Origin: Robertmurraya sp047302285
GTDB lineage: Bacteria; Bacillota; Bacilli; Bacillales; Cytobacillaceae
DNA length: 64,000 bases
Direction of reading: 5' to 3'
NCBI RefSeq assembly: GCF_047302285.1
Contig: NZ_CP154845.1
Span: 1 to 64,000 of the forward strand
Positions 41,200 to 49,442 of this stretch are shown one piece after another. Both the position numbers and the translations under genes were made by a program. Every line of letters begins with the position of its first letter. Position 1 is the stretch's first letter. Below the pieces are notes generated by a model. It was not told where the DNA came from, made no database searches, and worked only from the letters and a program-made list of their open reading frames with translations.

Positions 41200-41388
41200 C
41201 TATCGTTTTTTGGCTAATTGTTGTTCAGCAATTTCTATCGCTCTCTTCACCATATTACCAGCATCTTTCGCACGAATTCCGCCCCAACCTTCTTTTTGGA
41301 CAACATCATAAAAGCCAAGCTCTTTTGCTAACTCTTCTTTGAAACCTTCAGACATCATTCCACGTCGTCTTCTGCCCAAAATGTTCAT
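41200..41388 (-). CDS. sspF: Small acid-soluble spore protein, minor alpha/beta type
   Basis: The 62-residue protein is an alpha/beta-type SASP (MSEGFKEELAKELGFYDVVQ, GWGGIRAKDAGNMVKRAIE). These coat spore DNA and protect it from UV. Unlike the main SASPs it keeps the GxRxKxxGNMVKRAIE end near residue 37-52. AAAGGAG lies 6 bp before the ATG. A sigma-G -10 is present (41412-41418), matching forespore expression. Confidence 0.93.
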   Translation of the reverse strand: MNILGRRRRGMMSEGFKEELAKELGFYDVVQKEGWGGIRAKDAGNMVKRAIEIAEQQLAKKR

Positions 41389-41411
41389 CTCCTTTCTCCA
41401 CTACGTATTCT

Positions 41412-41441
41412 TAGTATGAATAAGGAGATACCATTTCATGA
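41412..41441 (-). promoter_or_regulatory. Probable sigma-G promoter of sspF
   Basis: Minus strand CATACTA (41412-41418) is a perfect sigma-G -10. The -35 region 17 bp upstream reads TCATGA and is a poor match. It lies 24 bp before the sspF ATG. Confidence 0.5.
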
Positions 41442-41526
41442 GAGCCTAATTTATCCGTTTTGGAAAAAAGGGCAAATTAAAAGCAGTAAACATCTTTGTT
41501 CACTGCTCACTTAAAATATAGGTTTT

Positions 41527-41790
41527 TTAGCTTAACGCTACCTGTCCTGTTGTATCTTCATAGAAGGTAATTTGAACCGTTTCTGTCAGTACATCTGCAT
41601 AGCTGTACGATACACGTTCGAATGCATTTTCATCTTGGTCTAACTCAATCACAAATACCGATGGATAAGTTTCAGCCAAAACACCAGAACGTTCGATCGT
41701 TTTTCTACGTCCACCGTTGGCCTTTAATAACAATCTCTTCCCTAAATTTGAATCAAGGGCTTTCTTAATATCAATTAACGTTTTTGCCAT
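41527..41790 (-). CDS. veg: Veg protein, biofilm formation stimulator
   Basis: Veg is an abundant small protein of vegetative cells that stimulates biofilm matrix genes in B. subtilis. The 87-residue product starts MAKTLIDIKKALDSNLGKRL and fits the DUF1021/Veg family. I chose the ATG at 41790 because GAGGTGG lies 6 bp upstream; the longer reading passes through promoter P2. Two strong tandem sigma-A promoters lie upstream (41812-41840 and 41853-41882), as expected for a highly expressed gene. Confidence 0.94.
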   Translation of the reverse strand: MAKTLIDIKKALDSNLGKRLLLKANGGRRKTIERSGVLAETYPSVFVIELDQDENAFERVSYSYADVLTETVQITFYEDTTGQVALS

Positions 41791-41811
41791 TCGGTCCACC
41801 TCACTGTGTAA

Positions 41812-41840
41812 AGTATAACACACTGACATAATATAGTCAA
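41812..41840 (-). promoter_or_regulatory. veg promoter, proximal
   Basis: Minus strand TTGACT (41835-41840), 17 bp, TATACT (41812-41817). It lies 22 bp before the veg ATG, leaving room only for a short leader. Confidence 0.75.
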
Positions 41841-41852
41841 TTAAAAATATAA

Positions 41853-41882
41853 ATTATAACAGTGTTTAAAAATAAATGTCAA
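41853..41882 (-). promoter_or_regulatory. veg promoter, distal (consensus)
   Basis: Minus strand TTGACA (41877-41882), 18 bp, TATAAT (41853-41858). Both boxes are full consensus. The strongest housekeeping promoter in the window by sequence, together with the rrn promoters. Confidence 0.85.
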
Positions 41883-41920
41883 TAGATTTTATTCCACATT
41901 TTTTTCTAAATTTCTACAAA

Positions 41921-42020
41921 GTTTTTTCGCGTTAGCGAAAATAACTTTCCTTGATCTTTTTTCGCGTTAGCAAAAATAACTTTCCGTTGTCGAAAATAAC
42001 TCTCCATAATATACTTTCCT
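41921..42020 (+). repeat. Hairpin repeat cluster with AACTTTCC tails
   Basis: Unit 1 is TTTTCGC-GTTA-GCGAAAA then TAACTTTCC (41925-41950). Unit 2 is TTTTCGC-GTTA-GCAAAAA then TAACTTTCC (about 41959-41985). A third (GTTGTCGAAAATAACTCTCC) and a fourth (ATAATATACTTTCC) have lost most of the stem. Period about 34 bp. The tail matches the palindrome array at 57419-58230. Confidence 0.7.
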
Positions 42021-42104
42021 AATTTGACAGGATTATGTATATTTTATAAAAATCGATAAATCCTTTAAAAATGGATAAGTATAATAACTGTCCAGGTGCT
42101 TTAA

Positions 42105-42140
42105 CATAAAAGTGGTAGAAAAAGAAAGACCTACCACTTT
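42105..42140 (-). terminator. yabG terminator
   Basis: AAAGTGGTAG-12-CTACCACTTT makes a 10-bp perfect stem, followed on the minus strand by TTATG. The T tract is short. Confidence 0.6.
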
Positions 42141-42173
42141 CCCTTTCAAAAATGTCTGCTATTGTCGAAAAGT

Positions 42174-43052
42174 TTAATTCTGATTTTCCGAATGAAATGG
42201 CATCCCTGTTCTTAAGATCCCTTTTGTTTCAATTCCGCCTAGTCCTTTTTCGCCGGTAAGTGTGTTTCGTAGCACGTCCCAAACATTGATTCTTTCCATA
42301 AATGGGGTAAAGCTTATTTTGGCGACAATATAAACTGGATCTAGGGCATGGATATTTACCCGTGAAGGGGAACTGGCAAAATTGGCTCCCGCATGTATAA
42401 GCGATTCAAAATGGGATTGGCAAGCACCTGCAAAGATCACTAATTGATCCAAATTGGGAATTTTTCGCCTTGCCTCTCTTACCGTTTGAACGAAAAATTT
42501 AGAATGGCGATAAGCATTTATATCTCCAATTGCCCCTTTTGATTTAGAATAGGCATCATGTCCTGTAATAACCAATATATCAGGGCGATAATACTCTAGT
42601 AGTTGACTTATTTTCTGAGGCATTTCTTTTTCATTACAATGAATCCCTGTAACAGGAATTCCGATTTTCTCATAAAGATTTAAACATTTTTGTAAATAGG
42701 ATGGATCCCCATCAATATGAAGAACACGGCCTGGAAGTTGAAAATAGTTAACCTTCATTTTATAGCCTTCTGTCGTATCATACTCTTGTCTTTGCTTTAA
42801 CAAATCGATGTCCTGCTTAAACAATCTAAAGGACTGCTCTTCAAGAGAACGAAACTCCTGTGTTAATTCCATTCTCTTCATCTGGTCAATCACAAGTAGA
42901 TCTTCATAAGGAGCATCTGCTATTAAACGAATATCCTCACCATACAACACAGCTTTTTTTTGACCATTTTCTTCTTTAATATCGATGACACGAAACAAAA
43001 TATCACAATTGTAAGAAACCCTTCCAACAATATCCATGAGGTTAATCGTCAC
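42174..43052 (-). CDS. yabG: Sporulation cysteine protease YabG
   Basis: YabG trims spore coat proteins such as SafA and SpoIVA in the mother cell. The 292-residue product fits the family, with conserved Cys in FAGACQSHFE (about residue 211) and His in VITGHDAYSK (about 164), the likely catalytic pair. The start is GTG at 43052 with TTGGAG about 10 bp upstream. A sigma-K-type promoter is readable about 85 bp upstream (43136-43163), matching known late mother-cell expression. Confidence 0.93.
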   Translation of the reverse strand: MTINLMDIVGRVSYNCDILFRVIDIKEENGQKKAVLYGEDIRLIADAPYEDLLVIDQMKRMELTQEFRSLEEQSFRLFKQDIDLLKQRQEYDTTEGYKMKVNYFQLPGRVLHIDGDPSYLQKCLNLYEKIGIPVTGIHCNEKEMPQKISQLLEYYRPDILVITGHDAYSKSKGAIGDINAYRHSKFFVQTVREARRKIPNLDQLVIFAGACQSHFESLIHAGANFASSPSRVNIHALDPVYIVAKISFTPFMERINVWDVLRNTLTGEKGLGGIETKGILRTGMPFHSENQN

Positions 43053-43080
43053 TGATCGTCACTCCAATTAGCACAAGTAG

Positions 43081-43103
43081 ATCCCTCTTTTTTTGAGAGG
43101 GAT
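43081..43103. repeat. Inverted repeat in the yabG leader
   Basis: ATCCCTCT-7-AGAGGGAT, an 8-bp perfect stem whose loop is a T run on the plus strand. It lies between the sigma-K promoter and the yabG start, so it would be in the 5' UTR. Confidence 0.55.
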
Positions 43104-43135
43104 AAGAATGTAAGCAAAATCTAGGTGTTTTTACT

Positions 43136-43163
43136 TAAAATATGCATAGGACGTCAAACATGT
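43136..43163 (-). promoter_or_regulatory. Probable sigma-K promoter of yabG
   Basis: Minus strand CATATTTTA (43136-43144) fully matches CATANNNTA, and AC (43162-43163) lies 17 bp upstream, the sigma-K pattern AC-N17-CATANNNTA. yabG is a known sigma-K gene. Confidence 0.62.
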
Positions 43164-43193
43164 GCTTTTGAAGGGGGTTATATGAATAGGCAT

Positions 43194-43229
43194 AATAAAA
43201 AGGCTGAACTCGAATCTTGAGTTCAGCCT
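43194..43229 (-). terminator. ksgA terminator
   Basis: AGGCTGAACTC-7-GAGTTCAGCCT is an 11-bp perfect stem followed by TTTTTATTATG on the minus strand, 11 bp after the ksgA stop codon. Confidence 0.88.
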
Positions 43230-43240
43230 CAGCAAATGTT

Positions 43241-44119
43241 TTATTGAAAATGCGGGAGTAACGCATCGCTTAATAAAGCAAATTCTTCAATCGATAGAGT
43301 TTCTCCTCGTCGCGTCGGTTCAATATTGGCTTCGTTTAACGCTGCCAAAATTTGCTCTTTTTTCTCTTTTCCTTGAGGAAGTTGACTCGTTAAATTGTTT
43401 AAGATCGTTTTTCTTCTTTGCGCAAAACTTGCTTTTGTCACTTGGAAGAAGAATGATTCACTCTTCACGGCCACCTTTGGCGTTTCTCGAACCGTTAAAC
43501 GAATGACAGCAGAATCGACATTCGGTTGAGGCACGAAAACCGTCTTAGGCACAATCATAACCGTCTCTGCCTCTGTATAATATTGCACCGCTATTGAAAG
43601 AGAACCATAATCCTTCGTCCCTGGCTTAGCGGCAATTCTTTCAGCCACCTCTTTTTGCAGCATACAGACAATTCCTCGTATCGGAAGTTTCTCCTCTAGG
43701 AGCTTCATGATGATTGGTGTTGTCACATAATAAGGAAGATTGGCCACGACCATGATATCGGTAAATCCCACGAACTCGTTTGCGATCATTTCTGCAACAT
43801 CCGCTTTTAACACATCTGAATGAATGATTTTCGTATTCCCATAAGGAGACAATGTATCCTCTAAGATTGGGAGTAAACGCTGGTCAATCTCAAAGGCGAC
43901 AACTTTTTTACTGCGACGAGCGATCTGTTCTGTAAGGGCACCAATTCCAGGTCCAACTTCAATTACGCCTGATTCTTCCGTTAAATTCGCATGGTCCACG
44001 ATTCGATTCAGGATATTGGTATCGATCAGGAAATTCTGACCGAGGCTTTTCTTAAAAGAAAATCCGTACTTTTCTAGTATTGCACGTGTTCTAACTGGGG
44101 TAGCAATATCTTTATTCAT
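43241..44119 (-). CDS. ksgA: 16S rRNA dimethyladenosine transferase
   Basis: KsgA dimethylates two adjacent adenines in the loop of helix 45 of 16S rRNA. The 292-residue product has the SAM loop VIEVGPGIGALTEQI (about 47-61) and the catalytic motif NLPYYVT (about 117-123). GGAGGAG lies 5 bp before the ATG. It overlaps rnmV by 8 bp. It is of interest here because the variant 16S copy (62083-63689) has an extra base next to helix 45. Confidence 0.96.
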   Translation of the reverse strand: MNKDIATPVRTRAILEKYGFSFKKSLGQNFLIDTNILNRIVDHANLTEESGVIEVGPGIGALTEQIARRSKKVVAFEIDQRLLPILEDTLSPYGNTKIIHSDVLKADVAEMIANEFVGFTDIMVVANLPYYVTTPIIMKLLEEKLPIRGIVCMLQKEVAERIAAKPGTKDYGSLSIAVQYYTEAETVMIVPKTVFVPQPNVDSAVIRLTVRETPKVAVKSESFFFQVTKASFAQRRKTILNNLTSQLPQGKEKKEQILAALNEANIEPTRRGETLSIEEFALLSDALLPHFQ

Positions 44120-44672
44120 GGTTCTCCTCCTGCCTGATAACGTTTATCGCTTGTCCAAAGTCCTCTTGACTAATTTGAAACATTTGCAAACGTTTATGTA
44201 GTTGTTTCCCATTCGTATATCCAATTTTCAACAACTTCCCTAACTTTTCTCGGCGCTCTTTTGCACGAGGGCCACCAATTAAGCCGGCTACAATGAGATC
44301 GTCTTGGGTAATAACTTCAACCGTGTCCTCCATCATAAGATGGGCATTCTTTAACGCTCTGCGAATCTCGTCTGGAGAGGCATGTTCTACCCCGACTCCC
44401 TTTCCATGTTTATGAAGGGCTGCTTCCTTTGGAATAAAAGCATGCTTACAGTCTGGAACATGGAGGGCGATCGTTTGTCTGATTTTTTGTCCTGGATAAT
44501 CAGGATCTGTAAAAATGATCACGCCTCTTATCTTTTGTGCAAGCCGGATCTTTTCAATCGTCTCCATATTAACGGCTGAGCCATTTGTTTCAATTGTATC
44601 TGCATCTACTGCTCTTTTTATTGCAGTTGTGTCATCCTTACCTTCAACCACAATAATCTCTTTTATTTTCAT
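44112..44672 (-). CDS. rnmV: Ribonuclease M5
   Basis: RNase M5 makes mature 5S rRNA by cutting both sides of the pre-5S stem. The 186-residue product has a Toprim domain at the N-terminus: VVEGKDD (about 7-13) and FTDPDYPG (about 56-63) hold the metal-binding acids. I chose the ATG at 44672 since GGAGGA lies 3-5 bp upstream. The longer reading adds nine residues unlike the family. Confidence 0.95.
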   Translation of the reverse strand: MKIKEIIVVEGKDDTTAIKRAVDADTIETNGSAVNMETIEKIRLAQKIRGVIIFTDPDYPGQKIRQTIALHVPDCKHAFIPKEAALHKHGKGVGVEHASPDEIRRALKNAHLMMEDTVEVITQDDLIVAGLIGGPRAKERREKLGKLLKIGYTNGKQLHKRLQMFQISQEDFGQAINVIRQEENHE

Positions 44673-45057
44673 AAATCCTCCTCGAAAATACCAGCGCATT
44701 CAATCTTAATTCGAATGCTTGAAACTCTACTAAAAAATCTTATTATTTTTTTGAAAAAAATTAAATATATTTGAAACAATTTTGTAATCTAATTCGTCTA
44801 TATAAGTGTAAAGAAAAATTGTGTAAAAAACAAAAAAAGCAGAGGACGTCCCCTGCTTAACATGACTTTTTATTAAGCGAATCAATTTCATCCGGTTCAC
44901 TTCAAGTAAAAAACATACGTTCATAAATAGATATCCATAAAATATAAATGGAATGCAAAAAAATAATTTTGCACAATTAAGTAATCGTTCGTTTTTTAAT
45001 TCTCCATAATACAATGTAAAATCGACTCAAGTAAGTAGATCTCACCTAATCACAAGC
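44673..45057 (-). other. yabE-rnmV gap
   Basis: The 385-bp gap holds the yabE terminator (44832-44857). The rest is very AT-rich (a run of T/A near 44740-44765). A 94-codon minus-strand ORF (44730-45014) runs across the terminator, lacks a good start site and has no family resemblance, so I do not call it. A promoter for rnmV-ksgA must lie near 44680-44720 but I cannot name it. Confidence 0.5.
44832..44857 (-). terminator. yabE terminator
   Basis: AGCAGGGG-ACGT-CCTCTGCT (one G-T pair) followed by TTTTTTTG on the minus strand. It lies 200 bp after the yabE stop codon, so the transcript has a long 3' end. Confidence 0.72.
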
Positions 45058-46242
45058 TTAATTTAAGATCTTGATCTTTACGCTCTTCCTGCCCCAGCGA
45101 TAAGCAGCCGACTTGGAAGAAAAGAATACATCAACCTTGTTCCCTTTTATAGCTGAGCCTGTATCAGCTGCGACAGCATAGCCATAACCTTCAACATAGA
45201 CCTTTGTTCCTAAAGGAATTACGCTTGGGTCGACAGCAATGATCTTCGCGTTCGGGTTCGCCTTTAAATTAAATCCTGTAGCTGTTCTTCCTGAACAACC
45301 ATTACAGTTAGCGGTATAAGCTGTAGAGCTTACGGTGAACTCTTTACTAACATTATCATTTGTTCCACGAGATACCGTTTGAGCAATAACTTTCGTACCA
45401 ACAGCTACTACTTTATCCTTCTTTTCCTTCAAAGTAGACTCTTTGACCAGTTCTCGAGACACTTCTTTACCGTTTTCAAGAACCACTTCGTATTCTTTCT
45501 TAAGAAGTCCTTCTTGACCACTCGTTACGGTTTTTTCTGTTCCTTTGGTGAGACTACTGTCCTGCTTCGTGACAACAGCAAATTTTATTGGTTCTTCCAC
45601 TACATCGGTGACTTTTTCAACTCGAATGACGTTAATAATAGCGTCTTCTTTGACTTTTTCATCCGTCTTTGGTTCAACTCGGTCTAATTCATTCAGTGTG
45701 ATTCCTTGTTGTGATAAAAAGTCAGCGACCGTAGTCGAAGTGGACCATACTTGCTTTTCTTCTCCACCGTCATTCAGTGTTAAAGAGAAAGCTTTATCTA
45801 TTTTGATTTGTAAATCATTTTTAATCTCTGTTTCAATCGTAGGATGAATTTGATCATGCTCGCCTAAAGTTACCTTTTGTTCTTTTAAAAATGCTTCAAC
45901 CGTATCGGCTGTTGTCCAGACTTGTTTCGTTTCGTTTTCCTTAACTATCTGAACCTGCTTTGCTGGCTTCCATTCTACCTTTAGATTGTCTTTGACTTTC
46001 GTATTGGCAGATGGAGACACATAGTCTTCTGAGTGTAGAGAAATATCTAATTCCTCTAGTACTTCTTCAATCGTTCCTGCGTGTGTTTTAATCACTTTCT
46101 CTTGACCGTCTAGAGTTAATGCTACAGTTTTTTTCGTAGTTTCATAGAAAACAAATCCAAAAGCTGCAACAAACACTACGAAACTAGCTCCAATAACGGT
46201 TACTTTCTTTTTACTCAAAGACTTGGAAAACAGGTTTTTCAT
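45058..46242 (-). CDS. yabE: Cell-wall-active protein YabE (DUF348-G5-3D)
   Basis: The 394-residue exported protein has an N-terminal membrane anchor (about 14-32), three DUF348 repeats (about 35-75, 90-130, 145-190), one G5 domain (about 210-290) and a C-terminal 3D domain (about 310-394). In the 3D domain the aspartates in AVDPS, AADTG and VDVFF lie in a lytic transglycosylase-like fold. Related to Rpf/YocH proteins that act on peptidoglycan. The ATG lies 23 bp after AAGGAGG; an in-frame ATC at 8 bp spacing could be the true start. The promoter is at 46285-46314. Confidence 0.9.
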   Translation of the reverse strand: MKNLFSKSLSKKKVTVIGASFVVFVAAFGFVFYETTKKTVALTLDGQEKVIKTHAGTIEEVLEELDISLHSEDYVSPSANTKVKDNLKVEWKPAKQVQIVKENETKQVWTTADTVEAFLKEQKVTLGEHDQIHPTIETEIKNDLQIKIDKAFSLTLNDGGEEKQVWSTSTTVADFLSQQGITLNELDRVEPKTDEKVKEDAIINVIRVEKVTDVVEEPIKFAVVTKQDSSLTKGTEKTVTSGQEGLLKKEYEVVLENGKEVSRELVKESTLKEKKDKVVAVGTKVIAQTVSRGTNDNVSKEFTVSSTAYTANCNGCSGRTATGFNLKANPNAKIIAVDPSVIPLGTKVYVEGYGYAVAADTGSAIKGNKVDVFFSSKSAAYRWGRKSVKIKILN

Positions 46243-46284
46243 GTTTTTGATTACGATGAAAAACGCCTCCTTCTCTCTCGAGTG

Positions 46285-46314
46285 ATTATATAGAACTTAA
46301 CACGTGCATGTCAA
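46285..46314 (-). promoter_or_regulatory. sigma-A promoter of yabE
   Basis: Minus strand TTGACA (46309-46314), 18 bp, TATAAT (46285-46290). Alternatively TATATA at 16 bp. It is about 45 bp before the annotated ATG. Confidence 0.75.
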
Positions 46315-46477
46315 CCCTCCACTTCCCGAACATATTTCCTATTATGCGAAATATATCCAGAAAAGGAAAGAGGGACTTATCGACATGGTTATCCTATGAA
46401 GAAAAGGAGACATGTAGAACTTTTTAGAATCGGAATTGATTTGGACAAGCATCCATCTATTTCGACAGCATTCTATA

Positions 46478-47245
46478 TCATATTATGGCGAATAATTTTT
46501 TCGCATTCGCGGTTGTAATTTCCGCAACTTCTTCATAGGAAATTCCCTTTAACTCCGCTATTTGTTCTGCCACAAGTTTGACATAACTTGGTTCATTTCT
46601 TTTTCCTCTGTATGGATGTGGTGCCAAGTAAGGGCAATCCGTTTCAATTAAAAGCTTATCTAACGGAATAGCCTCCGCTACTTCCTTTGGCTTTCTGGCA
46701 TTTTTAAAAGTGACCGGTCCCCCTAATGAAATATAAAAGTTCATTTGTAGACATTCCTGGGCTACTTCCACACTTCCACTGAAGCAATGCATAATTCCAC
46801 CGACTTCTGCAGCCCCCTCCTCTTTTAAAATGTCCACAATATCCGCTGTTGCTTCCCGATTATGAATGACGATCGGTAGTTTTACTCTCTTTGCTAGCTG
46901 GATTTGTTTCCGGAAGACCTCTTTTTGCACCTCTTTCGGTGATTTATCCCAATAATAATCCAAGCCCATCTCTCCAATCGCGACTACTTTAGGATGACTC
47001 GAAAGCTCCTCAATCCAAGCTAAATCCTCATCTGTCATATCAATCGCGTCTACAGGATGCCAACCAATACTTGCATACATAAAATCATATTGCTCAACCA
47101 ATTCCATTGCTCTCGTGATCGTTGGACGGTCAAATCCAACAATAACCATATTTTCTACTCCGTTTTCCTGTGCCCTTGTAATAACTTCCTCTACATCATC
47201 TTCAAATTGTTCTGCGTTCAAATGGGCATGTGTGTCGAATAACAT
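46478..47245 (-). CDS. tatD: TatD-family metal-dependent DNase
   Basis: The 255-residue TIM-barrel hydrolase has FDTHAHLN (metal-binding His pair, about 3-10), GEMGLDYYWD (about 90-99), VIHNREA (about 124-130), MHCFSGS (about 154-160) and ETDCPYLAP (about 201-209). TatD enzymes have 3'-5' exonuclease activity and help in DNA repair. I chose the ATG at 47245 with GGGAG 7 bp upstream, one codon after a TTG. It lies between metG and yabE, as yabD in B. subtilis. Confidence 0.93.
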   Translation of the reverse strand: MLFDTHAHLNAEQFEDDVEEVITRAQENGVENMVIVGFDRPTITRAMELVEQYDFMYASIGWHPVDAIDMTDEDLAWIEELSSHPKVVAIGEMGLDYYWDKSPKEVQKEVFRKQIQLAKRVKLPIVIHNREATADIVDILKEEGAAEVGGIMHCFSGSVEVAQECLQMNFYISLGGPVTFKNARKPKEVAEAIPLDKLLIETDCPYLAPHPYRGKRNEPSYVKLVAEQIAELKGISYEEVAEITTANAKKLFAII

Positions 47246-47423
47246 CAAAATTCTCCCTTCATTTCATATATTATTTTTCTGTTACAATCTTATCTTTTTC
47301 TTTTCTTTTTATCTTGTCGACCTATTGTTATTTTTGAAAAACATTAAAAATTCCCACACATTATTCTCATAAAGTTAATATTTACACCAAATCCTATTTT
47401 AACAACCTTCATTGTTATTCAAA

Positions 47424-47479
47424 TTAAAGAAAACATAGAAACGTTTCGCGCTTATTGTTACACGTGAAACATTTCTATG
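47424..47479 (-). terminator. metG terminator
   Basis: CATAGAAATGTTTC and GAAACGTTTCTATG (47466-47479, 47434-47447) pair over 14 bp with one T-G, followed by TTTTCTTT on the minus strand. It lies about 20 bp after the metG stop codon. Confidence 0.82.
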
Positions 47480-47495
47480 CTCCTTTCAAAAACGA

Positions 47496-49442
47496 TTATT
47501 TTACTCGTGCTCCGAGTGGGAGTGATTCTGCAATGGTTGCAAGTGATAATTCGCCATCCTTCGACCCTGCTAAAATCATCCCTTGAGAAAGTTCTCCACG
47601 AAGTTTAACAGGCTTTAAGTTGGTCACACATACAACTTTTCGACCGACAAGTTGTTCAGGTTTATAAAATTGAGCAATCCCCGATACAACTTGGCGTTTC
47701 TCATAGCCTAAGTCTAGTTGAAGCTTTAGCAATTTATCTGCTTTCTTCACAGGCTCTGCGGCTAACACTTGTGCCACACGTAAATCGACTTTCATAAAGT
47801 CATCAATCGTAATTTCTTCACTTTCTGGAACTTCTTCTTTTTTCTCTTCCACTGGAGTAGGAGCAGAACCTTGCATTTTTTCCTTTATAAAAGCGACCTC
47901 TTCTTCAATATCTAGACGAGGGAATAGAGGATTTCCTTTTGCTACCTTAACTCCTTCTCCAATCACTCCAAATGTCTCTAAGCTTTCCCATGTGGTTAAA
48001 GCCTCTGCCACACCAAGCTGTTCAAAGATTCCTTTAGGTGTTCTTGTTAAGAACGGTTGTAGCATAATCGCCACTCTTCTTAAAGACTCAGCCAAATGGA
48101 CCATCACAGAACCCAATGGTTCCATTTTTTCTTCTTTTGCTAACACCCATGGTTGTGTTTCATCTATATATTTGTTCGTACGACTCACAAGCTGCCATAA
48201 GGAAGTTAGCGCTACAGAGAATTCCATATTCTCCATTGCTTCCTCATATTTTTGCACTGTATCTAGGTTTACTTGAAGAAGTTGCTGGTCAAACTCTCCT
48301 TCTGATCCTTTGTAAGCAGGTATCATTCCATCAAAGTAGCGGTCGATCATCGCTACCGTACGATTGAGAAGATTTCCCAAATCATTCGCTAAATCAAAAT
48401 TGATTCTTTCGACAAACCCTTCTGGTGTAAAGACCCCATCCGCTCCAAATGGAACTTCACGAAGCAAGTAATATCTAAGAGCATCTAATCCGTAGCGATC
48501 GATGAGTGTTACCGGATCAACGACATTCCCTTTTGACTTAGACATTTTTCCGTCCTTCATCAATAGCCATCCATGGGCAAATACCTTTTTAGGAAGAGGT
48601 AAGTCTAATGCCATTAACATAATTGGCCAGTAAATCGTATGAAAACGGACAATTTCTTTTCCAACTAAATGAAAGTCCGCAGGCCAATACTTATTGTATT
48701 TGCTTTCATCATCTGTCCCGTATCCTAATGCCGTAATATAATTAGAAAGAGCGTCAATCCATACATAAATCACATGCTTAGGATTACCAGGAACTTTAAT
48801 CCCCCAGTCAAAAGTCGTTCTCGAAACAGCTAAATCTTCTAGACCAGGTTTAATGAAATTATTAATCATCTCATTTTTACGAGATTCCGGTTGAATGAAT
48901 TGTGGATTCTCTTCATAATATTGAAGCAAACGATCCGCGTATTTACTAACCTTGAAAAAATACGATTCTTCCTTTACTTTTTCCACTGGTCTTCCGCAAT
49001 CAGGACACTTTCCTTCATTTAATTGTCTTTCCGTAAAGAATGACTCACATGGCGTACAATACATACCTTCATATTCATCTAAATAAATATCCCCCTGCTC
49101 GAGTAGTTGAGCAAAGATTTTTTCTACTACTATTTTATGACGATCTTGCGTTGTACGAATGAAATCGTCATAAGAGATATCAAGCTTTTTCCAAAGTTCT
49201 TGAATTCCTGATACAATCTCATCGACATATTCTTGGGGAGTAATCCCTTTTTCCTGAGCCTTTTGTTGAATTTTTTGCCCATGCTCATCCGTTCCCGTTA
49301 AGTACATTACATCATATCCACGCAAACGCTTATAACGAGCCATTGCATCACCTGCAACTGTCGTATAGGCATGACCAATATGTAAGTTTCCACTTGGATA
49401 ATAAATCGGCGTTGTTAAATAAAACGTCTTAGATTGTTCCAC
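47496..49442 (-). CDS. metG: Methionyl-tRNA synthetase
   Basis: The enzyme charges initiator and elongator tRNA-Met. The 648 residues include the class I HIGH motif in SGNLHIGHAY (about 17-26), a four-cysteine zinc insert (CTPC, about 128-131; CPDC, about 145-148), KMSKSKG (about 300-306) and a C-terminal tRNA-binding OB fold (about 545-648; VDLRVAQVLAAEPV) used for dimerisation. The start is GTG at 49442 with GAGGAGGG about 10 bp upstream. No T-box is visible in the 600-bp gap upstream. The B. subtilis name is metS. Confidence 0.96.
   Translation of the reverse strand: MEQSKTFYLTTPIYYPSGNLHIGHAYTTVAGDAMARYKRLRGYDVMYLTGTDEHGQKIQQKAQEKGITPQEYVDEIVSGIQELWKKLDISYDDFIRTTQDRHKIVVEKIFAQLLEQGDIYLDEYEGMYCTPCESFFTERQLNEGKCPDCGRPVEKVKEESYFFKVSKYADRLLQYYEENPQFIQPESRKNEMINNFIKPGLEDLAVSRTTFDWGIKVPGNPKHVIYVWIDALSNYITALGYGTDDESKYNKYWPADFHLVGKEIVRFHTIYWPIMLMALDLPLPKKVFAHGWLLMKDGKMSKSKGNVVDPVTLIDRYGLDALRYYLLREVPFGADGVFTPEGFVERINFDLANDLGNLLNRTVAMIDRYFDGMIPAYKGSEGEFDQQLLQVNLDTVQKYEEAMENMEFSVALTSLWQLVSRTNKYIDETQPWVLAKEEKMEPLGSVMVHLAESLRRVAIMLQPFLTRTPKGIFEQLGVAEALTTWESLETFGVIGEGVKVAKGNPLFPRLDIEEEVAFIKEKMQGSAPTPVEEKKEEVPESEEITIDDFMKVDLRVAQVLAAEPVKKADKLLKLQLDLGYEKRQVVSGIAQFYKPEQLVGRKVVCVTNLKPVKLRGELSQGMILAGSKDGELSLATIAESLPLGARVK

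Larger units (their letters stand above)
41791..42173 (-). other. yabG-veg gap: two promoters and a hairpin repeat cluster
   Basis: The 383-bp gap holds the veg promoters (41812-41882), a cluster of hairpin repeats with an AACTTTCC tail (41921-42020) and the yabG terminator (42105-42140). I see no ORF that could be a gene. Confidence 0.7.

Noticed and set aside
44730..45014. 94-codon ORF between rnmV and yabE
   Set aside because: It runs through the yabE terminator, has no start site and no family resemblance.
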